Part shown: one piece after another, positions 1 through 9,500 of the stretch
Layout: every line of letters begins with the position of its first letter
How positions within the stretch are numbered: position 1 is the first letter of the stretch
Assembly (NCBI GenBank): GCA_964624475.1
Contig: CAZUYC010000112.1
Coordinates: forward strand, 51,510 to 115,509
Origin: CAZUYC01 sp964624475
Lineage (GTDB): Bacteria > Myxococcota_A > UBA9160 > SMWR01
DNA: 64,000 bases
Direction of reading: 5' to 3'
Notes under the pieces: model-generated
What the model was told of the DNA's origin: nothing
The model's database searches: none
Seen by the model: only the letters and a program-made list of their open reading frames with translations
Translations under genes and position numbers: made by a program

Positions 1-28
1 CGGCCATGGGGCCGCTCCGCGCGCTCAC
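1..28 (-). CDS. Start of the gene downstream of the AddB-like nuclease (partial)
   Basis: A GTG at 28-26 overlaps the TGA stop of the AddB-like gene as GTGA, and its frame stays open to the window edge with an ATG at 8-6. Only nine codons are visible, so the product cannot be read. In AddAB loci the next gene is often the UvrD-type helicase-nuclease AddA, so that is the obvious guess, from context alone. Confidence 0.3.
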
Positions 29-3000
29 GGCAGTTCCCGCAGGCGCCCGAGGTCCTCGAGCTCGGCCCGGCTCTTGCGCCGCGTGCGGAGCTCCTCGTAG
101 GGTCCGCACACGTCGGCGTAGTCGCACCAGCGGCAGGCGCCCTCGGCCGGGGCCGCGGGGAGGAAGGGCTCGGCGAGCGCGGCGCCGACGACGCGCGCCA
201 CCTGCTCCGCGCTCCCGCGCGCGGCGGCGTCGAGCGGGACGGTCACCTCCGCGAAGCCGCCGGCCGCGGTGCAGTAGTACAGGCGCCCCGCCACGCTGCG
301 CGCGTCCGGGAAGAGCTTCTCGACGGCGAGCGCGTAGAGGACGGGCTGGAGCGATGCGCCGCCTGCCACCACGCCGCCCGGGGCCATGCGCTCGCGACCG
401 GTCTTGTGGTCGGTCGCGCGCAGGGCGCCGTCGGCGCGGCGCTCGACCAGGTCGATCGAGCCGCGCAGCCGGATCCCGCACTCCAGCGCGACGGGCTCGG
501 CCCGGGAGTGCGGGTCGCGCGCGCGGCGCTCGGAGAGGCCGAAGGCGAGCTCGAAGCGCCACGGCACGAAGCCCGAGTCGTCCTCGCTCGCGCGGCGCAG
601 CCACTCGCGGAGATCCGAGCGCACGCCCGCCACACCATCCGCCCAGACGCGCTCGATCGCCGGGGCGAGCTCGTCGTGGTGGCGCGCTGCGACGCGGTCC
701 AGGACCAGGTCGAGGAGCTCGCGGGCGCGCGGCAGCGTCGCGGCCGTGACCGGGAGGAGCCCTTCGCGATCGAGCGCGCCGAAGAGCTCGAAGTGCACGT
801 CGTGCACGAGCGAGCCGCGCTGCAGCGGGCCGAGCTCGTCGATCGCCTCGGGCACCTCGCGCGGAGCGAGCCTGTGTACGGCGTGGAGCAGGAACCGGTA
901 CGGGCAGGCGGCGAAGGTCTGCAGGGCCGTCGGCGAGTAGCTCCGCTCCGGGAGCGCGTGGCTCGCGATCGCGGCGAGCGCGGCCGGGGAGATCTCCTCG
1001 CGGGCGCCCTCGCCGGGGCGGACCAGCCCGTCGGCGCCGGTCCAGCGCGGGAGCCAGCGGCGCGCGCGGAAGCGCAGCGCGCGCCCGAGGTGCGGGTTCG
1101 CGCCGAGGAGATAGTTGGCCGTGCCGGCGCTCTGCGCCGGATCGAGCGCGAAGATCCGGCGCAGGAGGGCGAGATCGTGCTCCGCCTCGTCGATCGCGTC
1201 CTCGGGCCGCTCGGGCGCCGGCCAGCCGACGCGCGTCTCGCTCGCGCGCTCGGCCCGCTCGCCGAGCGCGGCCGAGCCGGGGAGCATCCCCTCGCCGGCG
1301 CGGAGCGCCTCGAGTACGTAGAAGGAGGCGACGCGCGGCCGCGACTTCTCGAGGTCGAGGCGCGGCCAGGAGAGGAAGAGGCGGCTCGTCGCGGCGCCCG
1401 CAGCCACGCGCAGCGCCAGCCGCTCGTGGGCCACGCGCTGCTCGTTCGTCTCGAGCTGCCCCCAATGATCTTCGCTCGGCGTTGCCTCGCTGCGCGCTTC
1501 GCTTGCGTCCGCGAGCTCGCGGCGCTGCGCGTCGAGCAGGATCGGGTCCTCGGCGATCTGCCGCGGGAAGAGCTTCTCCGCGAGCCCGGGCACGAAGACC
1601 ACCTCGAAGACCATGCCGCGTGCGGCCTCGCACGGCGCGACGAAGACGCGCCCGTAGCGGCTGCGCGGCGGCGGGAGCGCGAGCTCGAGCAGGCGCTCGC
1701 CGAGGACGAGCTGCACCTCCGCGAGCCCGACGGGGCCGACCTCCGCCATCGGCGCGAGCTCCGCGAGCACGGAGTGCACGCGCTGTGGGCGGCGCAACGC
1801 GCGCGCCGCGAGCGCGGAGAGGCGATCCTGCCAGACGCCCCAGCTCGCCTCGCGCGGGAGCTCCGCGAGCTCGGCCACGAGCGGCAGCGCGAAGCCGCGC
1901 AGCGCCGAGAGGTCGGCGAGGTCGCGGCGGATGCGCTGCGCGGTGGCGCCCTCGGCGTCGTCCTGCGCGGCCAGGTCGAGCTCGAGCTCGTGGCGCAGTC
2001 CGGTGAGGCGCCGCTCCCAGCGCTCGCGGCCGCCGATCACCGCCGCCTCGACGAGGAGCTTCTCCCAGCGCCGCGGCGCGCGCAGGCGGCCGGCCGTGAC
2101 GGCGACGGCCTCCGGGTCCGGAGCGAGCCCCCGCAGCGGGTCCTCGCCCCGCGCCGCGGCGTCGGCGTCGGCGTCCTCCGCGGCGGCGGCTGCCCCGAGC
2201 GCCTCGGCCACGGCCTCCGCGACGAGCTCGGCGTCGGGCGCGACCCAGCGCTCCGCCGGCACCGGCGGCGGGGCGCCCGCTTCCGTGGCGTCGGGCACCT
2301 CGCCCTGCGAGAGGTACTCCGCGAAGCGGCGCGCGGAGAGCCCGTCGCCGGCGCAGGCGAGGAGCGCGAGAAAGGCCCGGCCGGCGGGATCGGGCCGCAG
2401 CGCGCCGGCCGCGAAGTGCGCGGGGATCCCCGCCCGGCCGAGGGCCTCCTCGAGGTGGGGCCGGTACTCCTCGGGCGAGCGCAGGAGGATCGCCATGCGG
2501 TCGAAGGCGATGCCCTCGCCCGCCAGGCGAAGGCAGCGCCGGGCGATCTCCACGCACTCGCGGCTCTCGCCGGGAGCGGAGAGGATCTCGATCCCTCCGT
2601 CCGGAGGCCGCCCGAACGGGGCGCTCTTCTCGAAGAGGTGCGACTGGAGCGACGCGAGCGCGTTCGCGGGCGCGCTGGCCGGCGGGCCCTCCTGGGGCGC
2701 GCCCGCCACCGGCTCGCCCGCCACCGGCTCGCCCGCTACCGGCTCGAGCCCGATCGAACGCAGCTGCGCGAGCGTGCGCAGGTCGCCGGCGGGGAGGGTG
2801 GCGAGCCCCGCCGGCGCGCGCGCGAGCAGCGCGGCGACGAGCTCGCGCTCGGCCGCGCTCCGGACGGCGACGTCGAGGAGGAGCGTCGGAAGCCCGAGCA
2901 GCGGGTGCGCGAGGGAGGCGCTGCGCGCCGCCGCCTCGGCGAGCCCGAGCACGCGGGCGCGGTCGGCGAGCCCCGCCCGGGCGAGCGCCGCGTCGTAGGC

Positions 3001-3477
3001 CGCGAGCAGCGCCCCGAGCTCCGGCGCGACGGCGGCGATCGCCTGCGGGTCCGCGCGCGCGAGCCGCAGCTCCTCGAGCGTGCGCGCGACCGCGCGCGGC
3101 AGGCCCGGGCCGTCGCGCACGCCCTCGTAGCGCCCGAGCTCCCCGCGCCGGGCGAGCTCCGCGACGACGCGCGTGGCAACCGCCTCGGCGGCGAGGCGTC
3201 CGATCGGGACGAGGGCGCCCTCACACAGGGCCGGACCCGCGAGCGAGGCGGCGAGGCGCGCGAGCGAGGCCCGCTGCCAGCCGAAGGCGGCGGTGCGCTC
3301 GCGCGCGGCCTCGCGCAGGAGATCCCGCGCGGCGTCGGGGCTCGCGACGACGAGGAGCTCGGTCCCTCCGCCCGCGTCCACCTCGCGCAGCCACGCACGC
3401 GCGCGCTCGACCCGCTCGGCCGAGCGCGGGGAAAGGAATACGAGACTTGACCGAGGCACGCCCGGTGGGCATAGCAT
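25..3477 (-). CDS. AddB/RexB-like PD-(D/E)XK nuclease, helicase-exonuclease subunit
   Basis: This protein of about 1150 residues looks like the AddB-type subunit of a double-strand-break processing helicase-nuclease that prepares ends for RecA. The last third holds the nuclease: TDHKTG near residue 1020 (the D-x-K core), QPVLYALA just after it (QxxxY motif), and CRWCDYADVC near 1115. That last motif and the earlier FAACPYRFLLH near 860 supply the four cysteines of the AddB iron-sulphur cluster. The N-terminal two thirds resemble the degenerate UvrD-like helicase fold of AddB, and I see no Walker A motif. The start is the ATG at 3477; upstream ATGs run back into the next genes. A threefold EPVAG repeat lies near residues 245-260, and a short GC repeat (1486-1507) found elsewhere in the window is embedded in frame. 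The next gene starts within its stop codon. Confidence 0.8.
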   Translation of the reverse strand: MLCPPGVPRSSLVFLSPRSAERVERARAWLREVDAGGGTELLVVASPDAARDLLREAARERTAAFGWQRASLARLAASLAGPALCEGALVPIGRLAAEAVATRVVAELARRGELGRYEGVRDGPGLPRAVARTLEELRLARADPQAIAAVAPELGALLAAYDAALARAGLADRARVLGLAEAAARSASLAHPLLGLPTLLLDVAVRSAAERELVAALLARAPAGLATLPAGDLRTLAQLRSIGLEPVAGEPVAGEPVAGAPQEGPPASAPANALASLQSHLFEKSAPFGRPPDGGIEILSAPGESRECVEIARRCLRLAGEGIAFDRMAILLRSPEEYRPHLEEALGRAGIPAHFAAGALRPDPAGRAFLALLACAGDGLSARRFAEYLSQGEVPDATEAGAPPPVPAERWVAPDAELVAEAVAEALGAAAAAEDADADAAARGEDPLRGLAPDPEAVAVTAGRLRAPRRWEKLLVEAAVIGGRERWERRLTGLRHELELDLAAQDDAEGATAQRIRRDLADLSALRGFALPLVAELAELPREASWGVWQDRLSALAARALRRPQRVHSVLAELAPMAEVGPVGLAEVQLVLGERLLELALPPPRSRYGRVFVAPCEAARGMVFEVVFVPGLAEKLFPRQIAEDPILLDAQRRELADASEARSEATPSEDHWGQLETNEQRVAHERLALRVAAGAATSRLFLSWPRLDLEKSRPRVASFYVLEALRAGEGMLPGSAALGERAERASETRVGWPAPERPEDAIDEAEHDLALLRRIFALDPAQSAGTANYLLGANPHLGRALRFRARRWLPRWTGADGLVRPGEGAREEISPAALAAIASHALPERSYSPTALQTFAACPYRFLLHAVHRLAPREVPEAIDELGPLQRGSLVHDVHFELFGALDREGLLPVTAATLPRARELLDLVLDRVAARHHDELAPAIERVWADGVAGVRSDLREWLRRASEDDSGFVPWRFELAFGLSERRARDPHSRAEPVALECGIRLRGSIDLVERRADGALRATDHKTGRERMAPGGVVAGGASLQPVLYALAVEKLFPDARSVAGRLYYCTAAGGFAEVTVPLDAAARGSAEQVARVVGAALAEPFLPAAPAEGACRWCDYADVCGPYEELRTRRKSRAELEDLGRLRELP

Positions 3478-3518
3478 GGGGTACCGTCGCGGCGCCCGAC
3501 CGCACGGAGGCCCCCCCC

Positions 3519-3785
3519 ATGCCGGCCCACGCGTCCCAGGTCCGGGTGCAAGAGGCGGAGCCCGGAGGGCTCGGCAGCGCCGAGCGCTGGTGCATCCGCC
3601 AGGTCCTGCGCGCGCTCGGCGACCCGTCCTTCTCCCTGGCCGCCTGGAACGGTGAGGAGTTCGCCCCGCGTGGCGCTTCGCCCCAGGGTCGCCTGCGCCT
3701 GCGCGAGCACATCCCGGCGCTCCGCCTGCCGTGGACGCGCGAGTGGATCTACGGCGGGGCGGGTGCGGGCGGGGAGGTCGTCTAG
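3519..3785 (+). CDS. Small protein resembling the N-terminus of cyclopropane-fatty-acid synthase, truncated
   Basis: An 88-residue ORF from an ATG at 3519 ends at TAG 3783-3785, whose last base is the first base of the GTG start of the flavoprotein gene. The stretch IRQVLRALGDPSFSLAAWNG, followed by a hydrophobic segment and a closing YGG...GG, resembles the N-terminal domain that precedes the methyltransferase in cyclopropane-fatty-acyl-phospholipid synthases. The catalytic methyltransferase domain is absent. It may be a remnant of such a gene or a stand-alone domain that cooperates with the flavoprotein. The similarity is recalled by eye and weak. The reading frame itself is supported by the tight stop-start overlap. 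Confidence 0.45.
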   Translation: MPAHASQVRVQEAEPGGLGSAERWCIRQVLRALGDPSFSLAAWNGEEFAPRGASPQGRLRLREHIPALRLPWTREWIYGGAGAGGEVV

Positions 3786-4924
3786 TGGAGCGCTGCGACG
3801 TCGTGGTCGTCGGCGGCGGCCCGGGCGGCTCGAGCTGCGCCCTGGGGCTGCGCGGAAGCGGCTTCGACGTCGTCGTCGTCGACCGCGCGCAGTTCCCGCG
3901 CGACAAGGTCTGTGCCGGATGGATCACGCCCCAGATCTGCGCCGCGCTCGGGATCGAGCCGGAGCACTACCGCAAGGAGCGCGTGATGCAGCCGATCCGC
4001 GGCTTCAGCGTCGCGCGCCAGGGGGATCCCGAGACGCGGGTCGACTGCGGCGAGGTCGTGAGCTTCGGGATCCGCCGCTGCGAGTTCGACCACTACCTGC
4101 TCGAGCGGGCGGGCGCGCGCCTGCGCCTCGGCGAGCCGGTCCTGGACCTCCGGCGCGAGGCCGGCCGCTGGGTGCTGAACGGCGAGCTCTCCGCCCGCGC
4201 GCTCGTCGGCGCCGGCGGCCACTTCTGCCCCGTGGCGCGCAAGCTCGGCGCGAGGCCGGGGGGGGCCGAGCCGGCCACCGTCCTCGCCCGCGAGATCGAG
4301 TTCGAGATGAGCCCCGAGCAGCAGCGGGCATGCGCGGTCCGGCCGGATCTCCCGGCGCTCACCTTCAGCCGCGACCTGCGCGGCTACGGCTGGGTGGTGC
4401 GCAAGGGCGATTGGCTCAACGTCGGTCTCGGTCGCCAGGACGCGCGCTCGTTCCCGCGCCGCGTCGAGGAGTTCCTGGGCTGGCTCACGGCCACCGGGCG
4501 GGTTCCGGCGGGGGTGCCGCGGCGGCTGCGCGGCCACGCCTATCTCCTGAACGCCGAGTCTCCGCGCCCGCTCGCGGCGGAAGGCGTGCTGCTCGTCGGC
4601 GACGCCGCCGGCCTCGCCTACGCGCGCAGCGGCGAGGGGATCCGCCCCGCCGTCGAATCGGGTCTGCTCGCCGCCCGCGCGCTCCGCGACGGGATCCGCC
4701 GCCCGCCGCTCGAGATGGCCCGCGCCTACGCGAGTGCCGTGCTCGCGCGCTTCGGCCCCCGCTCGGGCCGCGCACGGCCGGGCCTGCGCGGGCGCCTCCC
4801 CGAGCGCTGGCGCGGCTTCCTCGCCGCGCGCGCCCTCGCCTCCGAGTGGTTCGCGCGCCGCTTCGTGGTCGAACGCTGGTTCCTGCACCGCGAGATCCCG
4901 CCCCTGGCGCTCGCCTCGGGCTGA
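3785..4924 (+). CDS. FAD-dependent oxidoreductase, geranylgeranyl-reductase family
   Basis: A 379-residue flavoprotein of the geranylgeranyl reductase / lipid-modifying group, which saturates or oxidises double bonds in isoprenoid or fatty-acyl chains. The N-terminus has the FAD-binding glycine motif VVGGGPGGSS at residues 7-16. PRDKVCAGWITPQ near 40 is the family's conserved substrate-side segment. GDAAGLAYARSGEGI near 275 is the second FAD motif (GD...G), followed by the helix carrying AVESG. I chose the GTG at 3785 because it overlaps the upstream stop and places the dinucleotide fold at the N-terminus; an ATG at 3731 would add 18 residues unlike the family. The C-terminus (379 residues in all) is typical for the family. 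The link to the CFA-synthase-like ORF suggests fatty-acyl substrates, which is inference. Confidence 0.8.
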   Translation: MERCDVVVVGGGPGGSSCALGLRGSGFDVVVVDRAQFPRDKVCAGWITPQICAALGIEPEHYRKERVMQPIRGFSVARQGDPETRVDCGEVVSFGIRRCEFDHYLLERAGARLRLGEPVLDLRREAGRWVLNGELSARALVGAGGHFCPVARKLGARPGGAEPATVLAREIEFEMSPEQQRACAVRPDLPALTFSRDLRGYGWVVRKGDWLNVGLGRQDARSFPRRVEEFLGWLTATGRVPAGVPRRLRGHAYLLNAESPRPLAAEGVLLVGDAAGLAYARSGEGIRPAVESGLLAARALRDGIRRPPLEMARAYASAVLARFGPRSGRARPGLRGRLPERWRGFLAARALASEWFARRFVVERWFLHREIPPLALASG

Positions 4925-4934
4925 CGGAGGGCTC

Positions 4935-5438
4935 ATGCGCCGAAGACGCTCCAAGACCCACCCGGCGGCGACGCAGCCGCGCACCGACCGCACCCCCGAG
5001 CGCCAGCTCGACAGCTACGGGCTGCGCGGGAAGCTCCCCGACCCCACGGCCTGCAGCGGGTGTGGGGCGATCTACCGCGACGGACGCTGGTGTTTCGGCG
5101 CGCCTCCCGCCGACGCGCACCGCACGCGCTGCCCCGCCTGCCGGCGCATCGAGGACGACTACCCGGCCGGCATCCTCCGGGTCTCGGGCGACTTCGCGGC
5201 GGCTCACGCCGCGGAGATCCAGAGCCTCGCGCGCCACGTGGAGGAGCGGGAGAAGCAGGAGCACGCCCTCAAGCGCATCATGTCGATCGAGACCGAGGGG
5301 AAGGACCTCCTCATCAAGACGACCGACGCGAAGCTCGCGCGCGGCATCGGCGAGGCGCTCGAGCACGCCTACCACGGCGAGCTCCACTACCGCATGACCG
5401 AGGCAGAGAACGTGCTGCGCGTGGAGTGGAAGCGCTAA
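4935..5438 (+). CDS. BCAM0308-family protein with zinc-ribbon cysteines
   Basis: A 167-residue soluble protein matching my memory of the BCAM0308 family, which has no firmly known function. Features are LDSYGLRGKLPDPTACSGCG with a CxxC knuckle near residue 37 and CPACRR near 65, which together could bind one zinc. EEREKQEHALKRIMSIETEG in the middle is followed by TTDAKLARGIGEALEHAYHG, a conserved C-terminal segment of the family. The ATG at 4935 lies 10 bases after the flavoprotein stop, with GGAGGG just upstream, so the two are probably co-transcribed. Relatives are often found near stress or heterotroph metabolism genes, but I see no context here that defines its role. Confidence 0.75.
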   Translation: MRRRRSKTHPAATQPRTDRTPERQLDSYGLRGKLPDPTACSGCGAIYRDGRWCFGAPPADAHRTRCPACRRIEDDYPAGILRVSGDFAAAHAAEIQSLARHVEEREKQEHALKRIMSIETEGKDLLIKTTDAKLARGIGEALEHAYHGELHYRMTEAENVLRVEWKR

Positions 5439-5601
5439 CGCACGGGACAGCAGCTCGCCCCGCTGGGTCGTCTCGCCCAGGCATCAAGACAGCACCCGAC
5501 CTATGTAGCCGGGCTGTACCCGTGCGTTTCCAGAACATCGCGAGTTTCAAGTTCGCAGACGATGACCGCATCTGTCACAGCGGCGTGTCAACCTACAAAG
5601 C

Positions 5602-6363
5602 ATGCCGAGGCAGCCGCGTCAGCTCGCCCTCGATCTCCGGTTCGCTCCCCGCTGGGGCGGGCAGAGGGAGGGCGCCGGCCGCAAGCCCGGGCCGAGACCT
5701 CGAGACCCGCATCGCCGCCGCCCGTCCCTGGCCGCGCGCTTCCCCTGCCACGTGACGCTCAAGGTCCGGCGCGAGATTCCGTCTCTGCGCTCCGTGCGCT
5801 TCGTTCGCGAGCTCGAGCGCAGCTTCGCTGCGGCCTGCGAGCGCGGTCGCTTCCGCGTCGTCCACTACTCGGTACAGCCCGACCACGTCCACCTGATCGT
5901 CGAGGCCGCGAGTGCCCGCGACCTGGCGGCGGGGATGAAGTCGATCGGCGCCCGCCTGGCGCGCGCCGTGAACCGGACCTTCGGCCGCGGCGGCCCGGTC
6001 CTCGCAGACCGCTACCACCTCCACGTCCTCCGCACCCCGCGCGAGGTCCGCCACGCGATCGCCTACGTCCTCATGAACGCGCGGCGACATCTCGCGAAGC
6101 TGGGGCGACGGCTCCCGCGGCGGGCCGTCCTCGATCCCGCCTCCTCGGGCCGCTGGTTCCATGGGTGGCGCAACGTCCGGGCGCACGACCCGATCGGATC
6201 ACCTCCCGTGGCGCAACCCCGCACCTGGCTCCTCGCCGTCGGCTGGCGCCGCCACGGGCTGCTCGATCCCGCGGAGGTGCCCGGGTGCCGAGCGACCACC
6301 CCCGCGTGGGGCGCACGACCCGGTTGCACCGCTACTCCCGCTTACCGCAAGATACGCGGGTGA
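5602..6363 (+). CDS. REP-associated tyrosine transposase (RAYT, Y1/IS200-like)
   Basis: A 253-residue single-strand DNA transposase of the Y1 family that is usually domesticated to mobilise REP palindromes. QREGAGRKPG near the N-terminus is the segment RAYTs carry before the catalytic domain. SVQPDHVHLIVE holds the HUH metal-binding pair, and HAIAYVLMNARRH carries the catalytic tyrosine. DPASSGRWFHGW and TWLLAVGWRRHGLLDP are the usual C-terminal segments. The family-like part ends near residue 228; the last 25 residues look like run-on into non-coding DNA. Inverted-repeat elements in this window (18974-19158 and 60667-60780) are candidate partners, although no copy lies beside the gene. No second transposase or flanking target repeat is visible. 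Confidence 0.85.
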   Translation: MPRQPRQLALDLRFAPRWGGQREGAGRKPGPRPRDPHRRRPSLAARFPCHVTLKVRREIPSLRSVRFVRELERSFAAACERGRFRVVHYSVQPDHVHLIVEAASARDLAAGMKSIGARLARAVNRTFGRGGPVLADRYHLHVLRTPREVRHAIAYVLMNARRHLAKLGRRLPRRAVLDPASSGRWFHGWRNVRAHDPIGSPPVAQPRTWLLAVGWRRHGLLDPAEVPGCRATTPAWGARPGCTATPAYRKIRG

Positions 6364-6598
6364 ATGCGCTCCTATCAGGTGTGGGCGGCCCGCAATACCG
6401 CTGGCTCCCTCTCCGGGGCACCGCCCGTTGGATGCGGCCGCCCGCCCAAGCGCTTTCCTCTGTTGAAGGCCGAAGGCTCGGGGACGGGACGCCCACAGGT
6501 GGTCTGTCTACGGTAGGCGCGCTGGCCGAGGTGCGGTTTCCCGACTGGTGCGAGGCTCGTCCTTGCCCCTGGGTTTTCAACGCGGGTGGGTGCTCAAC
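6364..6598 (+). other. Intergenic stretch, no gene seen
   Basis: I see no convincing short ORF, tRNA or strong terminator in these 235 bases. The base composition drops towards that of the following restriction gene, so the left boundary of the acquired segment may lie here. Confidence 0.4.
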
Positions 6599-9500
6599 AT
6601 GGCTGTCCCTGATTTCCAGAGCTTGATGCTTCCGTTGTTGAAGCTGACCGGTGACGGCCAGCACCACACGCTTGCCGAGGCGGGCGAGTGGCTGGCCCAA
6701 GAGTTCCAACTCTCCGACGAAGACCGAAAAGAACTTCTCCGAAGCGGGCAGACGCGGTTGTACAACCGGGTGGCCTGGACATCGACCTACCTCCGAAAGG
6801 CCGGCCTGCTCCGGTCCGTTGGGCCGGGACGTTTCCAACTGACGGAACGCGGGCGTGAGGTCCTCGCCAGCGGACCCGCAGCCATTGACGTTGCTTTCCT
6901 GGAGAGTCGGTTCCCAGAGATGTCGGAGTTCCGCAAGGCCCGTTCGAGGGGCACAGTCCCGGGCGAGGAGACACCCGCGACCTTCAACCCCACTGCTGGC
7001 ACCTGGAACCAGCGCGCGGGTGTCGAGGACCGAGTCCGCGAGAAGTTGGACCAGTCAATTCCGAATGAAGCGATACGCCGCGAAGCCCTGCGTTTTCTCG
7101 CGTTGGCTATCGACAACGCGGATGAGGAGCGCGGAAACGCGTGGTACCTGCGCCTGCGTGAGACCGAGCACGGGCTTCGGCTCATGACGGGCCGTCTGCT
7201 CGCATGCGAGGTCACGCGGTCGCAGATTCGGGTCAGCGTCATCGGACCCATCGGTGACGATGTCCGCGACGCGCTCGGAGCCGATGCCGACCGAGACGAG
7301 GAGTTCAAGTTCAAGACGATCCCTGGAGGGCTGCTCCTCACGTTCCCCGTCGAGCATGCGCCGAAAGCCCTCAGCCTGCTGAGGGAGGGGCTCAATAGCT
7401 TCATTGACGTGGCTATGGCCCGCGTGCGGAGTCCCGTAAGTCTCGAAGATCACGTCCCCGAAGCGGTTGCCCACATCGGGAGCGTCGTCGCCCGCGAGTT
7501 GCCGCAGCCGGAGCCGATCGCCGAGACGCAGGAGTCCGAATACCTCGATGATGCCTCGGACGAGGACGACGTGGGCGCTTCGCGAGAGCCACGCGTCCGC
7601 GGACGGGCGCCGATCTTCGAGCATGGTCAGCGCTCCATTGCTTCGCTCATGAGCGACATCGAGTTGGAGGTGATCGCCCTGCCAGATCTGCAGCGCCCTT
7701 TTGTCTGGGAAGACACAAAAGTGCGAGACCTCCTCGACTCCCTCTTCCTGGGGTTCCCGGTGGGGACGCTCGTGCTCTGGCATACGTCCAACGACAAAGA
7801 CGCCCGTGCTCTCGGGGCAGAAAGACCTGGCCTCCGTGCGACGACTCTGATCATAGACGGCCAGCAACGTCTCACGTCGCTCTACGCTGTGATGCGGGGT
7901 GTCGAGGTCGTCGGCAAAGACGGTACAACCCGAAAGGTTACGATCGCATTTCGCCCGCGCGACGGTCGATTCGAGGTTGCCGATGCGGCAATCCGCAACG
8001 ACCCTGAATTCCTGCCGAATGTGACCGAGCTGTGGAAGGGGATACGCACCAAGCCGCAAATCCGTAAGGATCTCATGAACGAGCTCCGCGACAAGGGTCG
8101 CGTGGTCGATGAAGAGTACGAGAACGCAATGGATCACAATCTCGATCGTGCGCACGCAATCGGCGACTACCGTTTCCCTACGGTCGACATTCGCAAGACG
8201 GCCGCAGCGCAGGAGGCTACGGAGGAGGACGTCGCCGAGATCTTCGTGCGCATCAACAACCAGGGTACGCGCCTCGGCCAAGCTGACTTCGTTCTGACCC
8301 TGCTCTCGGTGTTTCACAGCGAATTGCGCGACCGGATCGAGGATCGAGCGCGGGCGATGTCGCAGGGGACGGTCATAAAGATCGATACACAACAACTTCT
8401 GCGGGCCGTGTGCGGTGTCGCCTTTGGTCGGGCGCGAATGGGGGCCGTCTACCGCTCTCTTCGCGGTGTCGATCCGACTACGGGCGAAGCAGACACCGCC
8501 GAACGCCTGAAACGGTTGAGCCAACTTGATGACGCGGCAAAGGAGTGCATGGAGCCTACGCCGTGGCGCGACTACTTGCTTCGTGTGAAGCATGCCGGGT
8601 TCCCTCGTCAGCCAGGCGCTCGTTCCATCCAAGAACGCAGTCGTGAACGCCTATGCCTTCTACATCCGCGGCCGGAAGGCCGGAGTCGCGAAGAGCAAGC
8701 TCGACGAGATGGTCTCGCGTTGGGTCTTCGGGACGTTGCTTACGGCCCGTTACTCGGGTTCATCGGAGACCATCTTTGAGCAGGACTTGTCGCGGGTTGC
8801 GAGGTTGCGACCGGACGACGCCGATGGGTTCGTGAGCGCGCTCGACGATACGCTGGGCGAGACCATCACGGGCGACTACTGGACGCACTCTCTTGTCTCC
8901 GCGCTGGAGACGCAGAAGGCACGGGCCCCCGCTGCACTTGCATTCCGAGCGGCACAGGTCGTTCTCGGAACGAGAGCGCTTTTCTCCGATCAGCTTCTTC
9001 AGAACGTGCTCGACCCGCCCGCGCAGGGCACGCGCGCGGCTAGCGAAGCGCACCATCTTTTTCCGGAAGCATGGCTTCATGCACGCGGGATCCGGGAGCG
9101 TCGCCGCGTCAACCAGGTCGCCAACCTGGCAGACGTCGGCTGGCACGAGAACAGCGTGATCGGCGGTCGCGGTCCGGCCGAGTACGTCCCGCGTTTACGT
9201 GAGAAGCTGAATATTGGCGACGATCGGTGGGGCCGCCTCTGCGCGGAGCACGCCCTTCCGTTGGGATGGGAGTCGATGGAGTACGAGGAGTTTCTCCGCG
9301 AGCGGCGGAGAAGGATGGCCGACATCATTCGTGTCGCGTTCCGCCAGTTGGGGGGCGAGGCAGACGCCCCTCCGCTCACGCCGCCGTGGTTCATGCCAGG
9401 CGCGGAGACCGTGTGGCAACGCATCGTGGAGACCGAGCGCGCGCTGCGTGGCGTCGTCCGCGAGGTCTACGCTGCACGCTTCGGCGAGGCCGCCGCGCGG

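Noticed and set aside
406..3450. 1014-codon open frame on the plus strand opposite the AddB-like gene
   Set aside because: Its translation is arginine- and alanine-rich with no motif, while the minus strand carries clear nuclease motifs; it is an antisense shadow of GC-rich coding DNA.
3783..3785. Stop of the CFA-synthase-like ORF as a recoding site
   Set aside because: The codon is TAG, and readthrough leads into no continuing methyltransferase sequence.
6361..6363. TGA ending the RAYT gene as a possible Sec codon
   Set aside because: It follows a run-on tail after the family's normal end, with no redox motif or downstream homology.
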